From NCBI GenBank assembly GCA_003241055.1, contig QFOD01000001.1, positions 1 through 64,000 of the forward strand: a stretch of 64,000 bases of DNA, in the 5' to 3' direction. The translations under genes and the position numbers were made by a program. The stretch is from Roseateles depolymerans (GTDB lineage: Bacteria; Pseudomonadota; Gammaproteobacteria; Burkholderiales; Burkholderiaceae_C). Shown piece after piece: positions 1-7,284 of the stretch. Each line of letters opens with the position of its first letter. The first letter of the stretch is position 1. The notes beneath the pieces are model-generated. The model worked only from the letters and a program-made list of their open reading frames with translations. It was not told where the DNA came from and ran no database searches.

Positions 1-17
1 AGGGCGAAAAACAAGGC

Positions 18-23
18 TATAAT
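18..23 (+). promoter_or_regulatory. Possible -10 box (TATAAT) upstream of tRNA-Gly remnant
   Basis: A perfect TATAAT lies 10 nt before position 34, the place where a 76-nt tRNA ending at the CCA of position 109 would begin. That spacing is what a tRNA promoter would show. The -35 region would fall at or before the window edge and cannot be judged. It may equally be a chance match in DNA unrelated to the tRNA remnant. Confidence 0.35.
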
Positions 24-93
24 TGAGTTCTTCGCTGATCACCACAGTGGAGAAAGTGATTGGGAAACAGAGACTTAGCGCTCTAGTGCATGA

Positions 94-112
94 CTCGTTA
101 CCCGCTCCAGTT
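94..112 (+). pseudogene. Orphan 3' end of tRNA-Gly (19-bp exact repeat of 331-349)
   Basis: Nineteen bases, from the 3' side of the T stem through the acceptor strand, CCA and 3 following bases, are identical to the 3' end of the intact tRNA-Gly at 271-346. The DNA just upstream (34-93) has no T loop, anticodon arm or matching acceptor strand, so no tRNA can fold. An orphan tRNA 3' end followed by a normal terminator is what an integrative element leaves at its distal border (attR); a decayed tRNA-Gly gene is the alternative. Confidence 0.6.
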
Positions 113-116
113 TTTC

Positions 117-143
117 AAAAGGGAAGCCCCGGCTTCCCTTTTT
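117..143 (+). terminator. Rho-independent terminator after tRNA-Gly remnant
   Basis: The arms GGGAAGCC (121-128) and GGCTTCCC (131-138) pair around a 2-nt loop, extended by A4 on the left and T5 on the right, so it can act on both strands. It starts 5-8 nt after the remnant CCA, the usual position for a terminator of a tRNA gene. Confidence 0.8.
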
Positions 144-183
144 CATCAAGGTCGCACCAACGGCTTTGATTTGGGTTTACGGC

Positions 184-257
184 GGCGCGATAGCAAAGCG
201 GTTATGCCCCGGATTGCAAATCCGGTTAGTCCGGTTCGACTCCGGATCGCGCCTCCA
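184..257 (+). tRNA. tRNA-Cys (GCA)
   Basis: A 74-nt tRNA with acceptor strands GGCGCGA (184-190) and TCGCGCC (247-253), discriminator T and encoded CCA. The anticodon loop reads GCA for cysteine. The T arm carries the GGTTCGACTCC consensus. It is the first intact gene of a Cys-Gly-Gly cluster ending at the terminator at 477-514. Confidence 0.96.
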
Positions 258-270
258 GAATAGACACCAT

Positions 271-346
271 GCGGGTGTAGCTCAGTTGGTAGAGCGCAAC
301 CTTGCCAAGGTTGAGGTCACGAGTTCGAGCCTCGTTACCCGCTCCA
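271..346 (+). tRNA. tRNA-Gly (GCC), copy 1
   Basis: A 76-nt cloverleaf with encoded CCA and anticodon GCC in the loop CTTGCCAAG. It lies 13 nt after tRNA-Cys and is identical base for base to the copy at 396-471. Its 3' end is also duplicated at 94-112. Confidence 0.96.
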
Positions 347-395
347 GTTAAAAATCGGTCGCACCGATGCAAGGCAGCAATGCCAGGCGAAATGC

Positions 396-471
396 GCGGG
401 TGTAGCTCAGTTGGTAGAGCGCAACCTTGCCAAGGTTGAGGTCACGAGTTCGAGCCTCGTTACCCGCTCCA
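396..471 (+). tRNA. tRNA-Gly (GCC), copy 2
   Basis: A 76-nt tRNA identical to the copy at 271-346, including anticodon GCC and encoded CCA. The 49-nt spacer between the two copies shows no hairpin plus T tract, so Cys, Gly and Gly are probably one transcript ending in the strong terminator that begins 6 nt after the CCA. Confidence 0.96.
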
Positions 472-476
472 TATTC

Positions 477-514
477 ACGGGAGATTCGAGCAATCGAATC
501 TCCCGTTTTCTTTT
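477..514 (+). terminator. Terminator of the tRNA-Cys-Gly-Gly transcript
   Basis: A perfect 13-bp stem (477-489 with 494-506) closes a GCAA tetraloop and is followed by TTTTCTTTT. This is among the strongest intrinsic terminators in the window and separates the Cys-Gly-Gly unit from tRNA-Leu. Confidence 0.93.
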
Positions 515-552
515 GCGCAGATTTTGAGCGGCCGCAGATAATCCGGCCCGCA

Positions 553-640
553 GCCCGGGTGGCGAAATCGGTAAACGCAGCGGACTTAAAATCCGCCGCC
601 CTCAACAGGCGTACGGGTTCAAGTCCCGTCCCGGGCACCA
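553..640 (+). tRNA. tRNA-Leu (UAA)
   Basis: An 88-nt class II tRNA with acceptor strands GCCCGGG and CCCGGGC, a long variable arm (about 600-614) and encoded CCA. The anticodon in the loop ACTTAAAAT is TAA, for leucine. A short hairpin (640-658) follows but without a T tract, so how it terminates is unclear. Confidence 0.96.
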
Positions 641-673
641 AGCGCGGCGCAATGCCGCTTGGTTGGCCAGTGC

Positions 674-889
674 TCAGGCAAACGTATTCAGGTTGCGGCC
701 GATGTTGCCCTGCGTGGCGAGTGTTCGTTGCTGTGGCAGCGCATTCAGCAACGCGATGGCCCCAGCCTCCTGCGTTTCCAGTGCTTTCTTGAGCACCAGC
801 GTGCTCGCTGCGGACTGAACGGTGCCCAGTTCGACATTGGAGGAGCTGTTCACAGCCGCGCTGACGCTGGCGGAGTTGGCGATGTTCAT
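674..889 (-). CDS. YjfB-like putative motility protein
   Basis: A 71-residue soluble protein. The N-terminal half is Ser/Ala/Val-rich and is followed by a helix containing VLKKALETQ, then a C-terminal NTFA. This pattern (short Ser/Ala head, VLKKALD/E helix, N-x-x-A end) is that of the small YjfB family, annotated as putative motility proteins from their occurrence near flagellar genes. No flagellar genes are present here. It lies 43 nt after murI on the same strand and may be cotranscribed. Function is unknown; family assignment is from pattern recognition alone. Confidence 0.7.
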   Translation of the reverse strand: MNIANSASVSAAVNSSSNVELGTVQSAASTLVLKKALETQEAGAIALLNALPQQRTLATQGNIGRNLNTFA

Positions 890-932
890 GTCTCGTTGAT
901 CGGCGTTTCTTGCGGCGACTTGAGGCCCTGAT

Positions 933-1733
933 TCACCTGCTCACCAGCCAGCGCCGGACGTCCGGCTTGCTCCAGCCCAGTACGTGCTCGATCCAACGCT
1001 GTAGCGATGTCGGATCGCCGCTGGTTTCGATGTGCAGCGATGGCGACTCGGGCCTGACCCCCCATAGTTCCGCGGCACGTCGGGCGACCGCGGTCTCTAT
1101 GCGCAGCAACCGCACATCGGGGCCCAGGGTGGCCCGCCACAGCGGTTCGATCAACGGATAGTGCGTGCAGCCTAGCAGCGCGGTATCGACGCCGGCGGCC
1201 CGCAGTGGTTCGCAAAGGTGCTCGACCAAGGCCCGCAGCTCGGCGCTGTCGAGATCGCCTCGTTCGATGTGTTCGACGATGCCCGGGCAGCCCTGCACGA
1301 CGACCTGAAGCTCGCCGGCATGTCGCTCGATCAGGGCCTGAAGGCGGGCGCTGTGTGCGGTGGCGGCCGTGGCCAGCAGGCCGATGCGACCGTTGCGCGT
1401 GGCGGCGACGGCGGGCTTGATGCCGGGCTCGGTGCCGACGAAGGGGAGGTGGGGCCAACGCGCCCTCAGGGCGTCGATGGCATGGGCCGTTGCGGTGTTG
1501 CAGGCAACGACGATGAGATCGGCCCCCTGGGCCACGAGGTGCTCGGTGATCGCTATGCAGCGAGCGCGGATGTCGTCTGCACTGCGGCCGCCGTAGGGGG
1601 CGTAGGCCGTGTCGGCGAGGTAGCGCAGGCGCGCGGAGGGGATCAGTGCGCGCAACTCTCGCAATACCGTGAAGCCGCCGACGCCAGAGTCGAAAACGCC
1701 GATTTCGCGGCGTGAAGGAGGGGCTGTCTGCAT
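933..1733 (-). CDS. murI: Glutamate racemase
   Basis: This 266-residue cytoplasmic enzyme interconverts L- and D-glutamate, supplying D-Glu for the second residue of the peptidoglycan stem peptide. The N-terminal FDSGVGG motif (D15-S16) and the two catalytic thiols are present: C78 in VACNTAT and C189 in LLGCTHYPL. Length fits the family. The ATG at 1733 places the protein start 10 residues before the conserved IGVFDSGVGG strand. It is transcribed divergently from etfB, with 173 nt between the starts. Confidence 0.96.
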   Translation of the reverse strand: MQTAPPSRREIGVFDSGVGGFTVLRELRALIPSARLRYLADTAYAPYGGRSADDIRARCIAITEHLVAQGADLIVVACNTATAHAIDALRARWPHLPFVGTEPGIKPAVAATRNGRIGLLATAATAHSARLQALIERHAGELQVVVQGCPGIVEHIERGDLDSAELRALVEHLCEPLRAAGVDTALLGCTHYPLIEPLWRATLGPDVRLLRIETAVARRAAELWGVRPESPSLHIETSGDPTSLQRWIEHVLGWSKPDVRRWLVSR

Positions 1734-1872
1734 GGGCAGTGCGCAGTCTAGCTTCCCGATTCGAGAGGCCTCTCCACAAAGTCTTTAGCCGAGGTCGGTG
1801 GAGCCATGGCTAGAATCGAACGATCGTGCTTTTTTATGCGCCGAACCTGCCGTTCCCGGCCATAGAATCAGA

Positions 1873-1888
1873 TTAACGTTTACGTCAA
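1873..1888. promoter_or_regulatory. LiuR-like operator upstream of etfB
   Basis: The imperfect palindrome TTAACGTTTACGTCAA sits 18 nt before the etfB ATG and directly after a possible -10 (TAGAAT, 1863-1868). Sites of this form, two ACGT cores within a 16-bp palindrome, are known for the MerR-family regulator LiuR of branched-chain amino acid and acyl-CoA catabolism in proteobacteria. Position suggests repression of etfBA. The regulator gene is not in the window, so the assignment is inferred. Confidence 0.55.
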
Positions 1889-1906
1889 TTCGAGCTGGAG
1901 TTTTCG

Positions 1907-2656
1907 ATGAAGGTCTTGGTCCCTGTGAAGCGCGTCGTGGACTACAACGTCAAGGTGCGCGTGAAGAGCGACGGCACGGGCGTGGACATCGCCAACGTGA
2001 AGATGTCCATGAACCCCTTTGACGAGATCGCCGTCGAGGAGGCCGTGCGCCTGAAGGAAAAGGGCGTGGTGACCGAGATCATCGCGGTGTCCTGCGGCGT
2101 CACGCAGTGCCAGGAAACGCTGCGTACTGCGATGGCGATTGGTGCGGACCGCGCCATCCTGGTCGAGACCGACGCCGAACTGCAGCCGCTGGCCGTGGCC
2201 AAGCTGCTGAAGGCCCTGGTCGACAAGGAGCAGCCGCAGCTGGTGATCCTGGGCAAGCAGGCCATCGACGACGATTGCAACCAGACCGGCCAGATGCTGG
2301 CGGCGCTGGCCAATCTGCCGCAGGGCACCTTCGCTTCCAAGGTGGAAGTCGCCGACGGCAAGGTGGCCGTGACCCGCGAGGTGGATGGTGGCCTGGAGAC
2401 CGTGGCCCTGAGCCTGCCCGCCGTGGTTACCACGGACCTGCGCCTGAACGAGCCGCGCTATGTGACGCTGCCCAACATCATGAAGGCCAAGAAGAAGCCG
2501 CTGGACGTGGTGAAGCCGGCCGACCTGGGCGTGGACGTGGCGCCGCGCATCAAGACGCTGAAGGTGGCCGAGCCTGCCAAGCGCGGTGCGGGCGTGAAGG
2601 TGGCGGACGTCGCCACGCTGGTCGCCAAGCTCAAGACCGAAGCCAAGGTGATCTGA
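1907..2656 (+). CDS. etfB: Electron transfer flavoprotein subunit beta
   Basis: This 249-residue subunit pairs with EtfA (next gene) to form the ETF heterodimer. ETF takes electrons from acyl-CoA dehydrogenases and passes them to ETF:ubiquinone oxidoreductase. The start MKVLVPVKRVVDYNVKVRVK and the block LVILGKQAIDDDCNQTGQMLA are typical of EtfB, including the AMP-binding region. A GGAG ribosome site precedes the ATG by 8 nt. Acyl-CoA dehydrogenase downstream is a likely electron donor. Control by the operator at 1873-1888 is inferred. Confidence 0.95.
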   Translation: MKVLVPVKRVVDYNVKVRVKSDGTGVDIANVKMSMNPFDEIAVEEAVRLKEKGVVTEIIAVSCGVTQCQETLRTAMAIGADRAILVETDAELQPLAVAKLLKALVDKEQPQLVILGKQAIDDDCNQTGQMLAALANLPQGTFASKVEVADGKVAVTREVDGGLETVALSLPAVVTTDLRLNEPRYVTLPNIMKAKKKPLDVVKPADLGVDVAPRIKTLKVAEPAKRGAGVKVADVATLVAKLKTEAKVI

Positions 2657-2735
2657 CCCCCCCCCCACGCGCTGAGCGCGCCCTCGAGGGCGCGCACCCG
2701 ACGGACCGGCCGAGCCGGATCCGTGGGTGCCACCA
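2657..2735. repeat. Two-hairpin GC-rich intergenic repeat, copy 1
   Basis: It starts with a C10 tract right after the etfB stop, followed by a perfect 20-bp palindrome (2676-2695) and a second long imperfect hairpin (about 2694-2731) with arms GCACCC-ACGGA-CGGC and GCCG-TCCGT-GGGTGC around loop CGA. The same order of modules occurs at 27584-27679. Such elements are common between genes of Comamonadaceae-type genomes and may stabilise or process mRNA; it has no T tract and is not an intrinsic terminator. Confidence 0.7.
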
Positions 2736-2790
2736 AGTAAAGGATGCCGTGGAGAGCTTGCAAAGCCCCACGCCAAAGGAGATTGAAGAC

Positions 2791-3723
2791 ATGACCGCTC
2801 TCGTCATTGCCGAACACGACAACGCCACCATCAAGGGCGCCACGCTGAACACCGTCACCGCGGCCGCCGCTGCGGGCGGCGAGGTGCATGTGCTGGTGGC
2901 CGGCCACAACGCCGGCGCCGCCGCGGCTGCCGCGGCGCAGATCGCCGGCGTGGCCAAGGTGCTGCATGCCGATGCCGCCGCGCTGGCCGATGGCCTGGCC
3001 GAGAACATGGCCGCGCAGGTGCTGGCCATCGCCGGTGGCTACAGCCACATCCTGTTCCCGGCCACCGCGTCGGGCAAGAACGTGGCGCCGCGCGTGGCCG
3101 CGCTGCTGGACGTGGCCCAGATCAGCGACATCACCAAGGTGATCAGCGCCGACACCTTCGAGCGCCCCATCTACGCGGGTAATGCGATCGCCACCGTGCA
3201 GAGCACCGACGCGACCAAGGTGGTCACGGTGCGCACCACCGGCTTCGACGCAGCGGCCGCCACCGGTGGCAGCGCCGCGGTCGAGACCCTGGCTGCCGCC
3301 GCCGATGCGGGCAAGAGCAGCTTCGTGGGCCGTGAGGTCACCAAGAGCGACCGCCCCGAACTGACGGCGGCCAAGATCATCGTGTCGGGTGGCCGTGCGC
3401 TGGGCTCCAACGAGAAGTTCATGGAAGTGCTGACGCCGCTGGCCGACAAGCTGGGTGCCGCGCTGGGCGCCTCGCGCGCCGCCGTGGACGCCGGCTACGC
3501 GCCCAACGACTGGCAGGTGGGCCAGACCGGCAAGATCGTCGCGCCCCAGCTGTACGTGGCCTGCGGCATCTCCGGTGCCATCCAGCATCTGGCCGGCATG
3601 AAGGACTCCAAGGTCATCGTCGCGATCAACAAGGATCCGGAAGCGCCCATCTTCTCGGTGGCCGACTACGGCCTGGAAGCCGACCTGTTCACGGCCGTGC
3701 CGGAGCTGGTCTCCAGCCTCTGA
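2791..3723 (+). CDS. etfA: Electron transfer flavoprotein subunit alpha
   Basis: A 310-residue protein, the FAD-carrying partner of EtfB. The N-terminal domain begins MTALVIAEHDNATIKGATL. The C-terminal FAD domain contains VSGGRALGS, VGQTGKIVAPQLYVACGISGA and VIVAINKDPEAPIF, the signature and adenine-binding segments of the family. The chosen ATG follows an AAGGAGA ribosome site; the reading frame is open far upstream through etfB but that part resembles nothing. A 134-nt gap holding the two-hairpin repeat separates it from etfB. Confidence 0.96.
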   Translation: MTALVIAEHDNATIKGATLNTVTAAAAAGGEVHVLVAGHNAGAAAAAAAQIAGVAKVLHADAAALADGLAENMAAQVLAIAGGYSHILFPATASGKNVAPRVAALLDVAQISDITKVISADTFERPIYAGNAIATVQSTDATKVVTVRTTGFDAAAATGGSAAVETLAAAADAGKSSFVGREVTKSDRPELTAAKIIVSGGRALGSNEKFMEVLTPLADKLGAALGASRAAVDAGYAPNDWQVGQTGKIVAPQLYVACGISGAIQHLAGMKDSKVIVAINKDPEAPIFSVADYGLEADLFTAVPELVSSL

Positions 3724-3742
3724 TCCCGCAAGACCCGTCACC

Positions 3743-3777
3743 GGCGCCCGACCGCACCCGTCGAGGCGCCTTTTTTT
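3743..3777 (+). terminator. Intrinsic terminator after etfA
   Basis: Arms GGCGCC (3743-3748) and GGCGCC (3765-3770), self-complementary, are followed by T7. Located between etfA and the acyl-CoA dehydrogenase gene, it should end or reduce transcription of etfBA before the next gene, 17 nt further on. Confidence 0.75.
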
Positions 3778-3793
3778 CGCCTGAGGAGACAAG

Positions 3794-5581
3794 ATGAGCT
3801 ACCGCGCTCCCGTCAAGGACATGATGTTCAACCTCCAGCACCTGGCCGGGCTGGAGACCCTGACTGCCGCGATTCCCGCGTTCGCCGACTTCGGCATCGA
3901 CACTGCCCAGGCCGTGCTGGACGAGTGCGCCAAGCTGACCGAGGACGTGATCGCGCCGCTGAACTTCGAGGGGGACAAGAACCCCTCCTACTGGAAGGAC
4001 GGCGCGGTCATCAGCACGCCGGGCTTCAAGGAGGCCTTCCGCGCCTACGCCGAGGGCGGCTGGCAGGGGCTGCAGCACCCGGCGGACTTCGGCGGCCAGG
4101 GCGCGCCCAAGACCATCGCCGCGGCCTGCAACGAGATGCTGCAGTCGGCCAACATGAGCTTCGCGCTGTGCCCGTTGCTGACCGACGGTGCCGTCGAGGC
4201 GCTGCTGACGGCCGGCAGCGATGGGCAGCGTGCCACCTTCATTCCCAAGCTGCTGGACGGCTCGTGGACAGGCACGATGAACCTCACCGAACCGCAGGCC
4301 GGTTCGGACCTAGCGCTGGTGCGCACGCGCGCCGAGCCGCAGGGGGACGGCACCTACAAGATCTTCGGCACCAAGATCTTCATCACCTGGGGCGAGCATG
4401 ACATGGCCGAGAACATCGTCCACCTCGTGCTGGCCCGCGTGGCCGGTGCGCCGGAGGGCGTGAAGGGCATCAGCCTGTTCCTGGTGCCCAAGTTCCTGGT
4501 CAACGCCGACGGAACGCTCGGCGCGCGCAACGATGCGCACTGCGTGTCCATCGAGCACAAGATGGGCATCAAGGCCAGCCCGACGGCCGTGCTGCAGTTC
4601 GGTGATCACGGCGGTGCCATCGGCACGCTGGTCGGCCAGGAGAACCGCGGCCTGGAGTACATGTTCATCATGATGAACGCGGCCCGCTACGGTGTGGGCG
4701 TGCAGGGCATCGCGATCGCCGACCGCGCCTACCAGAAGGCGGTGGCCTACGCGCGTGATCGCGTGCAGTCGCGCCCCGTGGACGGCTCGGTGGCCGGCAG
4801 CGCCGCCATCATCCATCACCCCGATGTGCGTCGCATGCTGATGACGATGCGCGCGCTGACCGAGGGTTGCCGCGCGATGGCCAGCACGGCGGCTGCGACC
4901 TATGACGCCGCGCACCATCATCCCGACCCGGAAGCGCGCAAGCAGAACCAGGCCTTCTACGAGTTCATGGTGCCGCTGGTGAAGGGCTACAGCACCGAGA
5001 TGAGCCTGGAGGTCACGTCCCTGGGGGTGCAGGTGCATGGCGGCATGGGCTTCATCGAGGAGACCGGCGCGGCGCAGTACTACCGTGACGCCAAGATCCT
5101 GACCATCTACGAGGGCACGACCGCCATCCAGGCTAACGATCTCGTCGGGCGCAAGACCGCGCGTGACGGCGGCCAACTGGCGCGTGGCATCGCTGGTCAG
5201 GTCGAGAGGACCGAGGGCGAGCTGGCGCGGCGCGACAGCGTGGCCGCGCGTTCGGTGCTGAAGGCCCTGCGCGCGGCACGCGAAGACTTCCTCGCGGTGG
5301 TGGACTTCATTGCCGCCCAGGCCAAGGCCCAGCCCAATGCCGCTTATGCCGGCTCCGTGCCCTACCTGATGCTGGCCGGCAACCTGGTGGCCGGCTGGCA
5401 GCTGGCCCGCGCGCTGCTCGCGGCAGAAGACGCCTTGGCGACTGACAAGGCCTTCATGGAGGCCAAGATCGCCACCGCGCGCTTCTACGCCGAGCACATC
5501 CTGCCGCGCACCGCCGCGCTGCGCGCCGCCATCGTGGACGGCGCCGCCAGCGTGACCGAACTTTCGCTCGAAGCCTTCTGA
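3794..5581 (+). CDS. Acyl-CoA dehydrogenase, DmdC-like C-terminal extended type
   Basis: A 595-residue flavoprotein that would oxidise an acyl-CoA to the 2,3-enoyl-CoA and pass electrons to ETF. It has the acyl-CoA dehydrogenase N-terminal, middle (MNLTEPQAGSDLALV, residues 162-176) and C-terminal domains; the catalytic base is E440 in YEGTTAIQ. The length of about 595 with a C-terminal extra helical domain and the opening YRAPVKDMMF are those of the DmdC/long FadE-like group, whose members act on varied substrates, so the substrate is unknown. An AGGAGA site precedes the ATG. It probably forms an operon with the next gene (10 nt gap). Confidence 0.9.
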   Translation: MSYRAPVKDMMFNLQHLAGLETLTAAIPAFADFGIDTAQAVLDECAKLTEDVIAPLNFEGDKNPSYWKDGAVISTPGFKEAFRAYAEGGWQGLQHPADFGGQGAPKTIAAACNEMLQSANMSFALCPLLTDGAVEALLTAGSDGQRATFIPKLLDGSWTGTMNLTEPQAGSDLALVRTRAEPQGDGTYKIFGTKIFITWGEHDMAENIVHLVLARVAGAPEGVKGISLFLVPKFLVNADGTLGARNDAHCVSIEHKMGIKASPTAVLQFGDHGGAIGTLVGQENRGLEYMFIMMNAARYGVGVQGIAIADRAYQKAVAYARDRVQSRPVDGSVAGSAAIIHHPDVRRMLMTMRALTEGCRAMASTAAATYDAAHHHPDPEARKQNQAFYEFMVPLVKGYSTEMSLEVTSLGVQVHGGMGFIEETGAAQYYRDAKILTIYEGTTAIQANDLVGRKTARDGGQLARGIAGQVERTEGELARRDSVAARSVLKALRAAREDFLAVVDFIAAQAKAQPNAAYAGSVPYLMLAGNLVAGWQLARALLAAEDALATDKAFMEAKIATARFYAEHILPRTAALRAAIVDGAASVTELSLEAF

Positions 5582-5591
5582 GGAGACCGAC

Positions 5592-6545
5592 TTGGCTTTG
5601 CCCGACATCCTGAAGAACCTGCCGCTGCCGGCCATCGGCTCGCCGCTGTTCATCATCAGCAACCCCAAGCTCGTCATCGAGCAGTGCAAGGCCGGCGTGG
5701 TCGGCTCCATGCCGGCGCTCAACGCGCGGCCGGCCGAGCAGCTCGACGAGTGGCTGGCCGAGATCACCGAGACCCTGGCCGCCTACAACCGTGCCCACCC
5801 GGACCAGCCCGCCGCGCCCTTCGCGATCAACCAGATCGTGCACAAGAGCAACGAGCGGCTCGAGCACGACATGCAGGTGTGCGCCAAATACAAGGTGCCC
5901 ATCATCATCACCAGCCTGGGAGCGCGTGAGGACGTGAACCAGGCGGTGCATGGCTGGGGCGGCATCGTGCTGCACGACATCATCAACAACAAGTTCGCGA
6001 AGAAGGCGATCGAGAAGGGCGCCGACGGCCTGATCGCGGTGGCGGCCGGTGCCGGCGGCCATGCGGGCGTGAAGAGCCCGTTCGCGCTGATCCAGGAGAT
6101 CCGCGAGTGGTTCGACGGCCCGTTGGCGCTGTCGGGCTCCATCGCGTCGGGTGACGCCATCCTGGCGGCCCAGGCCATGGGTGCGGACCTGGCCTACATC
6201 GGCTCGGCCTTCATCGCGACCGAGGAGGCTCGCGCGGTGGAGGCTTACAAGCAGATGATCGTGGCCAGCAACAGCGACGACATCGTCTACAGCAACCTGT
6301 TCACTGGCGTGCATGGCAACTACCTGCGCGGCTCCATCGTCGCGGCCGGGCTGGACCCGGAGGCGCTGCCGGAAAGCGACCCCAGCGCGATGAACTTCGG
6401 CGGTGGTGCGGCCAAGGCCTGGAAGGACATCTGGGGTAGCGGCCAGGGCATTGGTGCCATCCGCGAGGTGCTGCCCGCGGGCCAGCTGATCGCGCGCTTC
6501 AAACGCGAGTACCAGGCCGCACGCGCGCGTCTCGCGCTGGCCTGA
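5592..6545 (+). CDS. Nitronate monooxygenase-like FMN protein
   Basis: A 317-residue TIM-barrel flavoprotein of the NMO/2-nitropropane dioxygenase superfamily. The FMN-phosphate and active-site segment AAGAGGHAG (151-159, H157) and LSGSIASGDAILAAQAMGAD are visible. Family members oxidise alkyl nitronates, but relatives also include enoyl reductase-type enzymes. Its place 10 nt after an acyl-CoA dehydrogenase suggests a role in acyl-CoA metabolism or detoxification of a nitro acid; this is inference. The start is TTG at 5592, supported by AGGAGA at 5581-5586; no ATG lies near the conserved N-terminus. Confidence 0.85.
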   Translation: MALPDILKNLPLPAIGSPLFIISNPKLVIEQCKAGVVGSMPALNARPAEQLDEWLAEITETLAAYNRAHPDQPAAPFAINQIVHKSNERLEHDMQVCAKYKVPIIITSLGAREDVNQAVHGWGGIVLHDIINNKFAKKAIEKGADGLIAVAAGAGGHAGVKSPFALIQEIREWFDGPLALSGSIASGDAILAAQAMGADLAYIGSAFIATEEARAVEAYKQMIVASNSDDIVYSNLFTGVHGNYLRGSIVAAGLDPEALPESDPSAMNFGGGAAKAWKDIWGSGQGIGAIREVLPAGQLIARFKREYQAARARLALA

Positions 6546-6569
6546 TGACGCAGGGCGCGGCGGGCCCGC

Positions 6570-7226
6570 TCAGGGCCTGCCGCCGCCTATGCGCCAGGCG
6601 GGCAGGCGATAGCCCCGCCACAGCGCCAGTGTGCGCAGCAGCACCGCGCTGAGGGCGGCCAGGCTGATGGCCAGCCACTGCGGCGCGTCCAGCCCCACGG
6701 CTGCCACCATCACCCAGGCGCCGACGAAGGAGCAGATCGCATAGGGCCGGTGGTCATGGAAGGCGCTGGGGATCTCGTTGCAGACGATGTCGCGCAGCAC
6801 GCCGCCGAACACCGCGGTGATCACGCCCATCAGCACCGCGACGATGGCCGGCATGCCGGCGTCCAGCGCGATCAGCGTGCCATTGGCGGTGAACAGGCCC
6901 AGGCCCAGCGCGTCGGGCCACTGGATGGCGCGCTCGGTCAGCGCCAGGTGGCGCCGGCGGAGGAACAGCATGGCGCCCAGGCACAGCGCCAGCAGCGCCC
7001 ACAGCCAGTTCGCATGCTCCACCCAGAAGAAGGGTCGGCGGTCCAGCAGCACGTCGCGCAGCGTGCCGCCGCCAAAGGCCGACAGGCCGGCCACCACGCA
7101 CAGGCCCACCGCATCGAGCTGCTTGCGGGCGCCGGCCAGCAGACCGGAGAGCGCGAAGGCGACCGTCGCAGCGATCTCGACCGCCGATTGAACGGCGGAA
7201 AAACTCAGGGCAGGGGGCTTCAGCAT
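6570..7226 (-). CDS. UPF0126/TRIC-type membrane protein
   Basis: A 218-residue inner-membrane protein with about seven hydrophobic segments and two copies of the family glycine motif: GGGTLRDVLL near residue 60 and GGVLRDIVCNEIP near residue 145. The double repeat is the hallmark of UPF0126 (YicG/YadS), bacterial relatives of trimeric intracellular cation channels; one member has been tied to glycine uptake. The substrate here is unknown. I chose ATG at 7226; a TTG at 7280 would add 18 Pro/Arg-rich residues with no clear ribosome site. It is convergent with the NMO-like gene. Confidence 0.8.
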   Translation of the reverse strand: MLKPPALSFSAVQSAVEIAATVAFALSGLLAGARKQLDAVGLCVVAGLSAFGGGTLRDVLLDRRPFFWVEHANWLWALLALCLGAMLFLRRRHLALTERAIQWPDALGLGLFTANGTLIALDAGMPAIVAVLMGVITAVFGGVLRDIVCNEIPSAFHDHRPYAICSFVGAWVMVAAVGLDAPQWLAISLAALSAVLLRTLALWRGYRLPAWRIGGGRP

Positions 7227-7284
7227 CGACAGCGGTGGGGGAGCGGGCAGCGATTGTCGGCGCTCCTCCGCCACTGCCAACGGG

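Noticed and set aside
348..641. Open frames across the tRNA cluster
   Set aside because: They cover tRNA-Gly and tRNA-Leu sequences, which explain the conservation; no protein expected.
1880..3792. Long minus frames opposite etfBA
   Set aside because: Shadows caused by GC-rich codon bias; etfB and etfA are unambiguous on the plus strand.
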